DNA from: Candidatus Magasanikbacteria bacterium RIFCSPLOWO2_02_FULL_44_11
Lineage (GTDB): Bacteria > Patescibacteriota > Patescibacteriia > Magasanikbacterales > GWA2-37-8
NCBI GenBank assembly: GCA_001783035.1
Contig: MFQK01000039.1
Location: 26,418-41,172 of the forward strand
Reading direction: 5' to 3'
Length of the DNA stretch: 14,755 nucleotides
In this document: piece after piece, positions 1 to 7,267 of the stretch
How positions within the stretch are numbered: the stretch's first letter is position 1
How the letters are laid out: each line of letters starts with the position of its first letter
Translations under genes and position numbers: made by a program
The notes under the pieces: model-generated
Database searches by the model: none
Told to the model about the DNA's origin: nothing
The model's input: only the letters and a program-made list of their open reading frames with translations

Positions 1-346
1 AATTTACAAAGCGTTTTACTTTCATATCTACTGCGGCAGTGGCAACGGTCGCCGTAATTTGAAAAGTGTTTTGACATACCAAATGTGGTGAAAAAACACT
101 GAGACCTTCGTAGGCGGTGCAAGCGGTATGGTAAACGATGTCCACATCCTTAAGCAATTTTTTCATTGTATTTAAATATCCACAGTCGATCTGATAGAAT
201 TCAACACCTTCTGGAACATTATCCAAATACCCCCCAATAAGAGTATCACAACCCGACACACTATGCCCATGACTAAGAAGCGCTTCAGCTAGTGAGCTTC
301 CCAAGAAGCCGGCCACACCCGTAATAAAAACATTCTTTTTCTTCAT
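1..346 (-). CDS. NAD-dependent epimerase/dehydratase (extended SDR), C-terminus outside the window
   Basis: Only the first 115 codons are present; the gene runs off the left edge. The protein opens with a Rossmann fold: a beta-strand, then the dinucleotide-binding motif TGVAGFLG at residues 9-16, where extended SDRs have TGxxGxxG. An acidic residue follows at the end of the next strand (CDTL, about residue 34), as expected for binding the NAD(P) ribose. A DIVYHTAC strand and the segment AYEGLSVFSP resemble the substrate-side region of UDP-sugar epimerases and dehydratases. The catalytic YxxxK lies in the missing part, so the reaction cannot be named. It probably acts on a nucleotide sugar in the cytoplasm. 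The ATG at 346 follows a 73-base gap after the GT2 gene and has no Shine-Dalgarno sequence. It is either the last gene of the upstream operon or has its own promoter. Confidence 0.88.
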   Translation of the reverse strand, partial: MKKKNVFITGVAGFLGSSLAEALLSHGHSVSGCDTLIGGYLDNVPEGVEFYQIDCGYLNTMKKLLKDVDIVYHTACTAYEGLSVFSPHLVCQNTFQITATVATAAVDMKVKRFVN

Positions 347-380
347 AATTATTCTAAAAAATGCTTATCGATGCTCGAAA

Positions 381-409
381 ACCATACCACAAATAAAGGA
401 CTTTGTACA
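381..409 (-). promoter_or_regulatory. Possible sigma70-type promoter for the truncated SDR gene
   Basis: On the minus strand, TGTACA (404-409) and TATGGT (381-386) are separated by 17 bases, each matching 4 of 6 consensus bases, and TGG directly before the -10 gives an extended -10. Transcription would start about 25-30 bases before the ATG at 346, similar to the leader lengths of the two stronger promoters in this window. The match is weak, so read-through from the upstream operon is equally possible. Confidence 0.3.
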
Positions 410-419
410 TTCCCGCCGC

Positions 420-1112
420 CTAGGGGTGAAAAATATATTTATATAACGAATAGCGGATAAGTTGACTTAAAAATAATAAGTACTCTTTATTATTTAATTT
501 TGAAGTACTGTGTTTACGCATTCTAAAGTTGTAGGAGATTTCTTTTAGTTTTTTATAATGACCTTTTACCAACAATTCCAGAAGAATCTTATAACCCGTT
601 GTATCCAGCACAACACCTTCAATAACTGAGCGCTTTAAAAAGAAATAGCCACTGAGCGGATCGTGCACGCCGGTTAGGCGTCGTGCTAAAAAAACGCCAA
701 TCTGAGATAATCTTTTACGCCATGGTATCCAGTTTTCGACAACACTTCCCTGCACAAATCGGCTACCAATAACGATATCACTACTAGCGAGCTCTTCTAG
801 CATGGTATTTATTACGGACGGATCATGACTTAAATCGGCATCCATCACTCCAACGATCGGGCGTTCGGAAAATAAAAAACCTTCGCGAACCGCGCTGCCT
901 AACCCGAGCTTTCCCGAACGGTGTATTACTTTGACAGGAAATATTTTGCCCAAACTCTCGGCAATGTCCCCTGTTCCGTCTGGAGAGTTGTCGTCAACAA
1001 ATATTATTTCAGCATCATACTTTTTATTGACTGAATTAAAAATTTCTTCCGCTAACAATGGGAGATTTTTTGCTTCGTTATAAGTTGGAATGATAATCGA
1101 TACGGATAACAT
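420..1112 (-). CDS. GT2 glycosyltransferase, polyprenol-phosphate-mannose synthase (DPM1) type
   Basis: This 230-residue GT-A enzyme probably transfers a sugar from a nucleotide donor to a polyprenyl phosphate on the cytoplasmic side of the membrane. The N-terminus has the GT2 signature SIIIPTYNE (5-13), then VDDNSPDGT (39-47) for the nucleotide, and DADLSHDP (91-98) carrying the metal-binding DxD. The segments VIGSRF, DPLSGYFFLKR (151-161) and GYKILLELL (173-181) are typical of DPM1-like proteins. No membrane segment is evident, so it resembles the short soluble DPM1 form rather than forms with C-terminal helices. It starts 4 bases after the GT-C-type membrane gene, which suggests that it charges the lipid carrier used by that enzyme. 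The donor sugar cannot be read from sequence; mannose is only the family prototype. The ATG has no Shine-Dalgarno sequence. Confidence 0.9.
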   Translation of the reverse strand: MLSVSIIIPTYNEAKNLPLLAEEIFNSVNKKYDAEIIFVDDNSPDGTGDIAESLGKIFPVKVIHRSGKLGLGSAVREGFLFSERPIVGVMDADLSHDPSVINTMLEELASSDIVIGSRFVQGSVVENWIPWRKRLSQIGVFLARRLTGVHDPLSGYFFLKRSVIEGVVLDTTGYKILLELLVKGHYKKLKEISYNFRMRKHSTSKLNNKEYLLFLSQLIRYSLYKYIFHP

Positions 1113-1116
1113 GTGA

Positions 1117-2277
1117 CTAGAGTGTCATGCGTTTTTTATAAAAGGTTTGCCAAATGCAGCTTGGTTTTATGTGGCAGTTGTCTATAATTGAAAAAACATG
1201 GACGTAGCCCAGTGCACCCTGTAGCAGATATGGCGTGCATATCGCCACAAGTACATAGCCAACAGCGGCGGAGTGGGCCCTGGGATATCTCTGGCATATT
1301 GCATACAGGCCGTATGCCGCCATAGGCAAAATGAACCAGGCGCTGATGACCACGGTTCGTGCAATAAAAACGGGCCAGATAAAATAGGTTAAACTCGAAG
1401 GAATAATGGCAAGTTGAAATAGTTTAATTTCGCGACTCAATTGCTTGAAATTTTTTATAAAATAATATAGGCCGATGAAAAATGCCACCCAGATCACATT
1501 ATAGGTTGTTGTGTTCACACCGAGCCAACGGATAAATGTATAATTCTCGGCTCCGTAATATGTCCAACTATACTTAAGTAAATCAAACGAGTTAAACTGA
1601 AGGTCGTGGCCGCGCATTTGATTGACAAATAAGACTAATAGAGGGAATATTGAAAACTTAGTAAAATAAACAACCTTTTCTTTAGCGGGTACTTTATCGA
1701 ATAAAAACAGCATGCCGGCAAATAAGGCCCCCATGCTCCCGCTCTCTTTGGTTAACATTCCAAAAGCGACCGCAATACTGCCCAAATATAGCCAGGGGGA
1801 CTGCTTCCTCTCCCACCAACGCCACACTGCATAGAGAGTCAGTACAAACCAAAAGTATCCACCCATGTCTTGGACCTGCGTCAAGGCATAGCGGATTAAA
1901 GCGTAGTGTGGAATTACCAGTAATGTCGCTATAAAGGCGATAGTTTGATTTTTATAGACCCGAAGGATAAGACTAAACGTCGTCACTATTATGATAAAGT
2001 AAAAGACAATGTTGAGACTAATTAAGGCTTGAGCTGGTGATAGAAAATACAAAACCTTACCTGCTAAAAGCGGATAGAAAGGATTTAAATAGCGTATTGG
2101 ATCAACATACGGCGTATCCAACCCCCTAAAGAATTTGATGGTCAAAATAAAACTATCCGTATCATTATTGGGATGAAAACCGTAAAGCCAATAAAAAACC
2201 AACAGATTTGAAATTGCCAATACTATGAGTAGTAGCTTTTTTGACTTCCACAAGCGCTGGATTTTTTCTCTAAACAT
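1117..2277 (-). CDS. Multi-pass membrane protein, probable GT-C-fold glycosyltransferase
   Basis: From the ATG at 2277 this is a 386-residue, very hydrophobic protein with roughly ten membrane segments; the first spans about residues 14-34. Directly after it comes NNDTDSF, with DTD at 39-41, in the first extracytoplasmic loop, where GT-C enzymes place their acidic catalytic motif. GMLTKESG (173-180) resembles the TKE segment of GT39-type proteins. This suggests a transferase using a polyprenyl-phosphate sugar on the outer side of the membrane, in line with the DPM1-like gene 4 bases downstream. The reading frame extends back to a TTG at 2328, overlapping the preceding gene by 20 bases. I prefer the ATG at 2277, which leaves a 31-base gap and starts near the first hydrophobic helix. 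I cannot assign it to a named family with certainty, and the acceptor is unknown. Confidence 0.75.
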   Translation of the reverse strand: MFREKIQRLWKSKKLLLIVLAISNLLVFYWLYGFHPNNDTDSFILTIKFFRGLDTPYVDPIRYLNPFYPLLAGKVLYFLSPAQALISLNIVFYFIIIVTTFSLILRVYKNQTIAFIATLLVIPHYALIRYALTQVQDMGGYFWFVLTLYAVWRWWERKQSPWLYLGSIAVAFGMLTKESGSMGALFAGMLFLFDKVPAKEKVVYFTKFSIFPLLVLFVNQMRGHDLQFNSFDLLKYSWTYYGAENYTFIRWLGVNTTTYNVIWVAFFIGLYYFIKNFKQLSREIKLFQLAIIPSSLTYFIWPVFIARTVVISAWFILPMAAYGLYAICQRYPRAHSAAVGYVLVAICTPYLLQGALGYVHVFSIIDNCHIKPSCIWQTFYKKRMTL

Positions 2278-2308
2278 AGGTAACAGCGAATTTCGAGGCG
2301 AACAATTT

Positions 2309-3112
2309 TTAATAAAGCAGTTTATCAACCTTCAATTGCAACAATGCATTCCGCAATTCGGGGGTATTTTCGTTGGGTCTGATGTACATATAAAGTTCCA
2401 GACCGGCAACATGGGCTGCCTGCACCAGCGCGGCAGTCATTTTGTTTGGTTCGACAAAAAATACAAAGTTACAACCTAGTTCTTTAGCGGCTTTGATCCC
2501 AGCCTGCTCCCAATTCTTTCCTTGCTCATAATATCGCAAAGCGGGAGCGGCGATAGAATTATTTTTAGCGTGTTCATAACTACTGAGCCAGGTAAATCCT
2601 ATACGTAATGACAATCCGGTTTCCGCGAGCGTACGTCTAGCTTCGACAATTGCATCGGGAGAAAAAGAATGGATCCCTATTTCCTCTAAAAATTTCGAAT
2701 CCTCCTTACCTTGAACTTTAAACGATCCTTCAGTTTGCATCTCTTTAATTGTTTCTACTGTCCGGCGTGCTGCCTTGGCCGTCATCTCCGGCGTGCTGCC
2801 TTTAATTTCAAACGTCGCACTTATTCCTCGATCGTAACAGCCCGCCAGATATTCGGTGAAAAAAGGCGCAGCACCTCCCTGCTGCTCCCCTTTCTTTACT
2901 TTGAGCTTACCGAAATCTGTCGGGCTCATCGCTTCAAAAGATTTATCGGTAGCTGTAAAATCACCTGGATGCGCTACAGCAAGAGTTTTGCCATCATTTA
3001 ACAGCATCACATCTCCTTCCAAGCTGGTTTTGTATAATTTAAAGGACTCAAAACTATTGGGAAGTGACTGTCCTTCCCATTGTCCTCGATGAATAATATG
3101 TTGTTCGCCCAT
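2309..3112 (-). CDS. Glycerophosphodiester phosphodiesterase-like protein (GDPD/PLCD fold)
   Basis: This 267-residue protein matches the GDPD TIM-barrel pattern. HRG (8-10) carries the first catalytic His; LEGDV (31-35) supplies the metal-binding E32 and D34; NDG (39-41) and AVAH give the second catalytic His at 48; FEIKG (101-105) supplies E102 as third metal ligand. The end, with YMYIRPNEN and LKVDKLL, matches the last strands of the barrel. The spacing between these residues is close to that of characterised GDPDs. Odd points: the His-Asp that normally follows the second strand reads His-Pro (H48-P49), and the common EN-T motif after HRG reads PNSFESF. There is no signal peptide, so it is cytoplasmic. 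Family members release glycerol phosphate from glycerophosphodiesters, but its place between a phosphatase and two glycosylation genes suggests another phosphodiester. It starts 8 bases after the phosphatase gene. Confidence 0.8.
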   Translation of the reverse strand: MGEQHIIHRGQWEGQSLPNSFESFKLYKTSLEGDVMLLNDGKTLAVAHPGDFTATDKSFEAMSPTDFGKLKVKKGEQQGGAAPFFTEYLAGCYDRGISATFEIKGSTPEMTAKAARRTVETIKEMQTEGSFKVQGKEDSKFLEEIGIHSFSPDAIVEARRTLAETGLSLRIGFTWLSSYEHAKNNSIAAPALRYYEQGKNWEQAGIKAAKELGCNFVFFVEPNKMTAALVQAAHVAGLELYMYIRPNENTPELRNALLQLKVDKLLY

Positions 3113-3120
3113 ATAATTAC

Positions 3121-3960
3121 TTATTCAAAAAGCCAAACCAACTCATTATGCAAACATCCGTTAGATACCAGAATTCCATCTCCGGCTTGAAAAATATCCC
3201 ATTGTTTTCCATCTAATCGGGTAACTTTTCCACCTGCTTTTTCAATAAGTAATGAAGCGGCGGCGACATCCCATGGCTTCAACGTTGGGATTACATAGAT
3301 ATCGCTTTGACCTTCGGCGAGGGCCGCCAAATCAGCTGCAGCACTGCCTCCCGAAATGATTGATCGGACATTACCTTTTTCAGTTAACCGTTTAAGTATC
3401 TCAACCATTTGCATCTTTTTATTAAGATCATAAGGCCAATCACAAGCAAAAGTGGCTCTACTAAGATCAGAAGTATCCGACACTTCAATCGAATTACCAT
3501 TCACCAAAGCGTGCTCATTTATCCTATCTGCTTCATAAATTTTACCAATCATCGGCACGCCAATCACTGCGACCTGTGTCACACCTTCATCCACCAGGGC
3601 TATAGAGATGGAAAAATTCTGCCGACCCCTCGAAAAGTTTGTGGTGCCATCGATAGGATCAATAATAAAGAGATTTCTCTTTTTTTCATAACCGCGGAAA
3701 TCGTTGGGAGCCGTTTCTTCAGTTAAAAACTCGCTATCAGCGTAGACGGCCTTAATTTGTTCACGTAATTTCTTATCAACTTCATCATCGGCTTCTGTAA
3801 TAATTTCTACACCTTTTTTTGACTTAACGCTAAAATTTCTTGATGTAAAATAATCCTTCAAAAGGACGCCGGCTTCGCCAACTATTTTAACAAGAAAGGC
3901 TCGTTTCTTTTCTAGCGATTCTCGTTCGGAAAGTTTGGACCTATTTTTGTTTTGTGACAT
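3121..3960 (-). CDS. Inositol-monophosphatase-family phosphatase
   Basis: This 279-residue protein carries all the IMPase superfamily metal motifs: TEAD (55-58), LTEET with E81/E82, DPIDGTTNF (101-109), and PWDVAAA (229-235) with the conserved Trp-Asp at 230-231. GGSAAADLAALAEG (204-217) is also conserved. These residues form the two- or three-metal site that hydrolyses a phosphate monoester, so it should be an active Mg-dependent enzyme. The family includes inositol monophosphatase, histidinol phosphatase, fructose bisphosphatase and phosphoadenosine phosphatase; sequence alone does not separate them here. A charged extension of about 20 residues precedes the fold. The genes on either side, an oxidoreductase 11 bases upstream and the GDPD-like gene 8 bases downstream, suggest a sugar or inositol phosphate substrate rather than histidine synthesis. 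Confidence 0.92.
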   Translation of the reverse strand: MSQNKNRSKLSERESLEKKRAFLVKIVGEAGVLLKDYFTSRNFSVKSKKGVEIITEADDEVDKKLREQIKAVYADSEFLTEETAPNDFRGYEKKRNLFIIDPIDGTTNFSRGRQNFSISIALVDEGVTQVAVIGVPMIGKIYEADRINEHALVNGNSIEVSDTSDLSRATFACDWPYDLNKKMQMVEILKRLTEKGNVRSIISGGSAAADLAALAEGQSDIYVIPTLKPWDVAAASLLIEKAGGKVTRLDGKQWDIFQAGDGILVSNGCLHNELVWLFE

Positions 3961-3971
3961 AGTATATTGCT

Positions 3972-4961
3972 TTACAATTTACTGAGTCTCCCGCTTATTT
4001 CTTCCATCATCCTAGTTACCTTAGACCCAAACTCAATATTGGTCAGAGGTTTACTGTCTGTATTAACGCACTCGATAAAATGTTTCAATTCGTTGAGAAG
4101 CGGTTCCTGCGCGCTTACCGGAACGACCGCTGGCTGCTCAATCATACCGTGTAAAAACATCGATGATTTCTTTCTATCCCATTCAGGATATGAGTTTTTT
4201 ATCCATTTTAATTTTGTTTCATCGCGATCATTGAAGAGAGCCATTCCTTTATCTCCAACTAGTGTCACTTTGCGCACTTTTTCTGGCCAATACCAAGAAG
4301 TTAGGATGTGTGCCGCTAGACCACTCTGAAAGGTAACTGTAACGGCTGTAAAATCATCTTTTTTTGACTTTTTCAACGAACTGCTCGCTCCTATAACCTT
4401 TGTGATTTTCCCTGGTGAAAACAAATACTCCAAAATTGCGCAATCGTGTATGCCCGCATCCATAAAACTACCGATGTCTGATCGAAATGGTCCACAGTAG
4501 AGATGCTCCCCCAGCACATATTTAACCTCTCCCAAGTCACCAAGATGCTCTTTTAAGTAACGAACGTGATCATTGTAAATATATTGAAAACCAACCATGA
4601 AAACCTTGTTTTTCTTTTTCTTCATTACTTTTTCAACAGCTTTGGCTTCGACCATACTTGTTACCATCGGTTTTTCGACCAAAACATGCTTACCGGCCTC
4701 TATGGCAGCCGCTATGAGATCCTTATGAGTTGAAGGTGGAGCAGCTATGACTACGCAATCAATTGTGGCATCGTTGAAAATTTCCTGAGTATTGGTGGTC
4801 TTTTTAATATGATCCGGAAGATCTTTACCATTGACGGCAAACATTTCAACAGAAGTATTTGCAATAGTTACGAGCTCTACTCCAGGCATGTTTTGCAGCA
4901 ATCGGGCATAGTGTCTCCCAAAGTGACCGAAACCAATTAAACCGAAACGTAATTTTTGCAT
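3972..4961 (-). CDS. Gfo/Idh/MocA-family NAD(P)-dependent oxidoreductase
   Basis: The 329-residue protein has the two-domain layout of this family. Residues 1-120 form a Rossmann fold starting LRFGLIGFGHFG, with GxGxxG at G10, G12 and G15. VLVEKPM contains the hallmark Glu-Lys-Pro (96-98), whose Lys is catalytic. The C-terminal alpha/beta sheet domain includes MDAGIHD (167-173), the family's DxGxH segment with D168 and H172. Members oxidise or reduce hydroxyl and keto groups on sugars, inositols and nucleotide sugars; several act as 3-ketoreductases in modified-sugar pathways. It begins 2 bases after the methyltransferase/SDR fusion, so reduction of a keto sugar made there is the simplest reading. 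An inositol dehydrogenase role is an alternative, given the IMPase-family neighbour. It is cytoplasmic, with no sign of truncation. Confidence 0.92.
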   Translation of the reverse strand: MQKLRFGLIGFGHFGRHYARLLQNMPGVELVTIANTSVEMFAVNGKDLPDHIKKTTNTQEIFNDATIDCVVIAAPPSTHKDLIAAAIEAGKHVLVEKPMVTSMVEAKAVEKVMKKKKNKVFMVGFQYIYNDHVRYLKEHLGDLGEVKYVLGEHLYCGPFRSDIGSFMDAGIHDCAILEYLFSPGKITKVIGASSSLKKSKKDDFTAVTVTFQSGLAAHILTSWYWPEKVRKVTLVGDKGMALFNDRDETKLKWIKNSYPEWDRKKSSMFLHGMIEQPAVVPVSAQEPLLNELKHFIECVNTDSKPLTNIEFGSKVTRMMEEISGRLSKL

Positions 4962-4963
4962 AG

Positions 4964-7264
4964 TTAAATTAAGGCATTTTTCATCCAGAGATAGGAGCGA
5001 CGTAAACCGGATTTTAAGTTGATTACTGGCTTGTAGCCCAAATCAGTTGTTATTTTTGTTAGATCGGGACATCGACGGCGCGGTTCATCTTGAGGGTAAT
5101 TGTCTGGATAACTAATCAGTGAAACCGGCACACTTTTATTAAAGACATCTTCTGATACCATATCAGCCAGAGCTTTCATATTGATTTCGTCGTTGGCGTT
5201 CCCTATATTGTATACTTCCCCATCCCTACCTGCTAATAAAACCTTAAAGAAACCGATGACAGCATCTGTTGCATAGCAAAATGTTCTAGTCTGATTTCCT
5301 TTGTCATGGACGGTCAGCGGCTTGCCTTCCAAACCTTGGCTCAAAAAAGTTGGAATAACGCGATAATCTTTTGAACTCATGCCGGGGCCAAATATGTTGA
5401 AGGGGCGAACTATTTTAATGGGAACTTTATGTACGTTGTAATAAGCCAGGGCAAAAGTTTCCCCCAGTCGCTTTGACTCGTCATAACATGAACGTGGGCC
5501 AATAGACGAAACATTGCCTTTGTATGTTTCCGGTGTTGGAACAAAGTTTGGATCCGGATCGCCGTAAATTTCACTAGAACTAAAATAGAGAATACCCTTA
5601 ACTTGTTTCTCACGAGCGACTTCAAGCGAGTTTTTGAGGCCAAAAATGGTGCCCTCAATCGTTTCAATGGGATAGCGCTTGTAGTACACTGGCGAAGCAA
5701 CACCGGCGGCACAAATAATGTAGTCAACTGGACCATCAATCTTTATGGCATTGCACACATTGTGATTTATATATTCAATGTGCTCACTGTTAATTTCACG
5801 CAACAAGTTGTTTTTTTTACCAATAATGTGGTTGTCCAGGGAAAGTATCTCGCAGGGTTTTTTAAAATAATGACGATTTAAGAAATCAATGGCGGCTATC
5901 ATGTAGCTGCCGATGAATCCGGAGCCGCCGGTAATCACTACTTTTTTACCCTCAAGCAGAGGCGCTTCTCCTTGGATTCCTTCGACAATGGTAAAAAGGT
6001 CCAAGTCGACCAAATCTTCGATAATGACTGGTCGGGGTACGGGGATGATGAATTTTAAATTTAAATCAAGGAAACGTTCCATGATGGGACGAGCAAAATT
6101 CCAGGCTAAAATAAGAATATAATCAGGCTTATCCTGACGCAATACGTCAGATGACACTATCGGAATATGCTTGCCAGGCGAATACAAGCCTTGTTTCCAA
6201 GAACTATCGTCCACGATATAATCAAGCAAATCTGTCCCAATGCCAAAATAATTTAATAAGGTATTGCCTTTCGCCGGGGCACCATATCCAACAATCTTTT
6301 TACCTTGCGCTTTGAGCGTGCGCAGCATAGCCAGGAGATCCTCTTTGTTTTTTTGAATTGTTTTTTCGTATTCAAGGAACGTTTCTTCCTTATTAATTTT
6401 TTTGTTCTTCTCTTCGTTAATAAATTTCTGGACTGAATTTTGGATATTTCTGCCGCCACCATGTTTTTGTATAAAAACGCGCAAAGATCCGCCGTGTGTG
6501 TCGGTTTTCTCAACATCAAAAACTTCCATTCCCAAGCGGTTAAAGAGCGTGGTGAGGGTATCAACGGTAAAATACGATAAATGTTCATGGTACGCCGTAT
6601 CAAAAAGATTTTTTTCTACCATATCAACCAAGTAATAGGCTTCTACAATAAAAATACCGTTATCTGCCAGGAGTTCTTTGATAGCCGCAACCAGAGAGTT
6701 GAGGTCATCGACATGAGGAAAGACGCTGGTAGCAGTTATGATCTGAGCCGGGCCTCTTGCTGAACGGATTGTATGGGCAACATCTTTATTAAAGAAAGCT
6801 GGAATAGTTTCAATTCCATTTGCCGTTGCCATCTCTGCAATTTTAGTTGCCGGGTCAACACCTTGAATGGTCATCCCTAATTTTTTAAATGGTCGAAGTA
6901 GAATTCCATCATTACTACCAACATCCACAATCAATGATTCTTTTTGTAATTCGAAGCGTTTACAAATAGTTTGTGCAAATTCTTCAAAGTGAGCGATGAA
7001 AACCGGCGAGGTCGAAGAGACATATACGTAATTACCAAAAAGTAGCTCGGGGGAGACTATGTCCAGAAGTTGGACAAAACTACATTGTTGGCAGAAATAA
7101 CACTCCAAAGGAAAAGATTCTTCCTTTTTATTTAAATCTTCTTGGCGTAAAAATGCATTGGCTGGCGGTGTTGAACCAAGAGATAATACCTTCTTCAAAT
7201 TTTTTCCTTCACAAACGCGACAGGTCGTTCGTCGCGCTAGGGTAGCAGTCAGCCTCTCAGACAT
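4964..7264 (-). CDS. Fusion of a sugar C-methyltransferase and a UDP-glucuronate-decarboxylase-like SDR
   Basis: A single uninterrupted frame of 766 codons joins two enzymes. Residues 1-410 form a complete NDP-sugar C-methyltransferase of the TylCIII/KijD1 type: a zinc domain with CxxC at 15/18 and 58/61, an SAM fold with VDVGSNDG (113-120), the active-site segment YHEHLSY (225-231), HGGS (257-260), and the C-terminal domain with VGYGAPAKGNTLLNY (325-339) and VDDSSWKQG. After a linker of about 30 residues, 438-766 form an extended SDR: TGGSGFIG (445-452), FSSSEIYGDP (561-570), and GPRSCYDESKR (589-599) with catalytic Y594 and K598. The last two, and QTRTFCYATD, closely resemble UDP-xylose synthases. 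The pair could make a 4-keto sugar and methylate the carbon beside the keto group. Substrate and order of action are inferred. It starts 3 bases after the cupin. Confidence 0.93.
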   Translation of the reverse strand: MSERLTATLARRTTCRVCEGKNLKKVLSLGSTPPANAFLRQEDLNKKEESFPLECYFCQQCSFVQLLDIVSPELLFGNYVYVSSTSPVFIAHFEEFAQTICKRFELQKESLIVDVGSNDGILLRPFKKLGMTIQGVDPATKIAEMATANGIETIPAFFNKDVAHTIRSARGPAQIITATSVFPHVDDLNSLVAAIKELLADNGIFIVEAYYLVDMVEKNLFDTAYHEHLSYFTVDTLTTLFNRLGMEVFDVEKTDTHGGSLRVFIQKHGGGRNIQNSVQKFINEEKNKKINKEETFLEYEKTIQKNKEDLLAMLRTLKAQGKKIVGYGAPAKGNTLLNYFGIGTDLLDYIVDDSSWKQGLYSPGKHIPIVSSDVLRQDKPDYILILAWNFARPIMERFLDLNLKFIIPVPRPVIIEDLVDLDLFTIVEGIQGEAPLLEGKKVVITGGSGFIGSYMIAAIDFLNRHYFKKPCEILSLDNHIIGKKNNLLREINSEHIEYINHNVCNAIKIDGPVDYIICAAGVASPVYYKRYPIETIEGTIFGLKNSLEVAREKQVKGILYFSSSEIYGDPDPNFVPTPETYKGNVSSIGPRSCYDESKRLGETFALAYYNVHKVPIKIVRPFNIFGPGMSSKDYRVIPTFLSQGLEGKPLTVHDKGNQTRTFCYATDAVIGFFKVLLAGRDGEVYNIGNANDEINMKALADMVSEDVFNKSVPVSLISYPDNYPQDEPRRRCPDLTKITTDLGYKPVINLKSGLRRSYLWMKNALI

Positions 7265-7267
7265 ATA

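Noticed and set aside
2278..2328. TTG at 2328 as start of the GT-C-like gene
   Set aside because: It lies inside the end of the GDPD-like gene with a purine-rich AAGG touching it, too close to act as a ribosome site, and adds 17 residues without hydrophobic or conserved character. The ATG at 2277 is preferred, though not proven.
2225..2479. Plus-strand open frame opposite the GDPD-like and membrane protein genes
   Set aside because: It lies antisense to two well-supported genes, has low-complexity composition and no recognisable motif.
3967..4329. Plus-strand open frame of 120 codons opposite the oxidoreductase
   Set aside because: It is antisense to the conserved C-terminal domain of the Gfo/Idh/MocA gene and resembles no protein I know.
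4964..7264. The fusion gene as an assembly or frameshift artefact
   Set aside because: Both domains are in the same frame with a natural linker and no disruption; nothing in the sequence suggests a lost stop codon, though raw reads would settle it.
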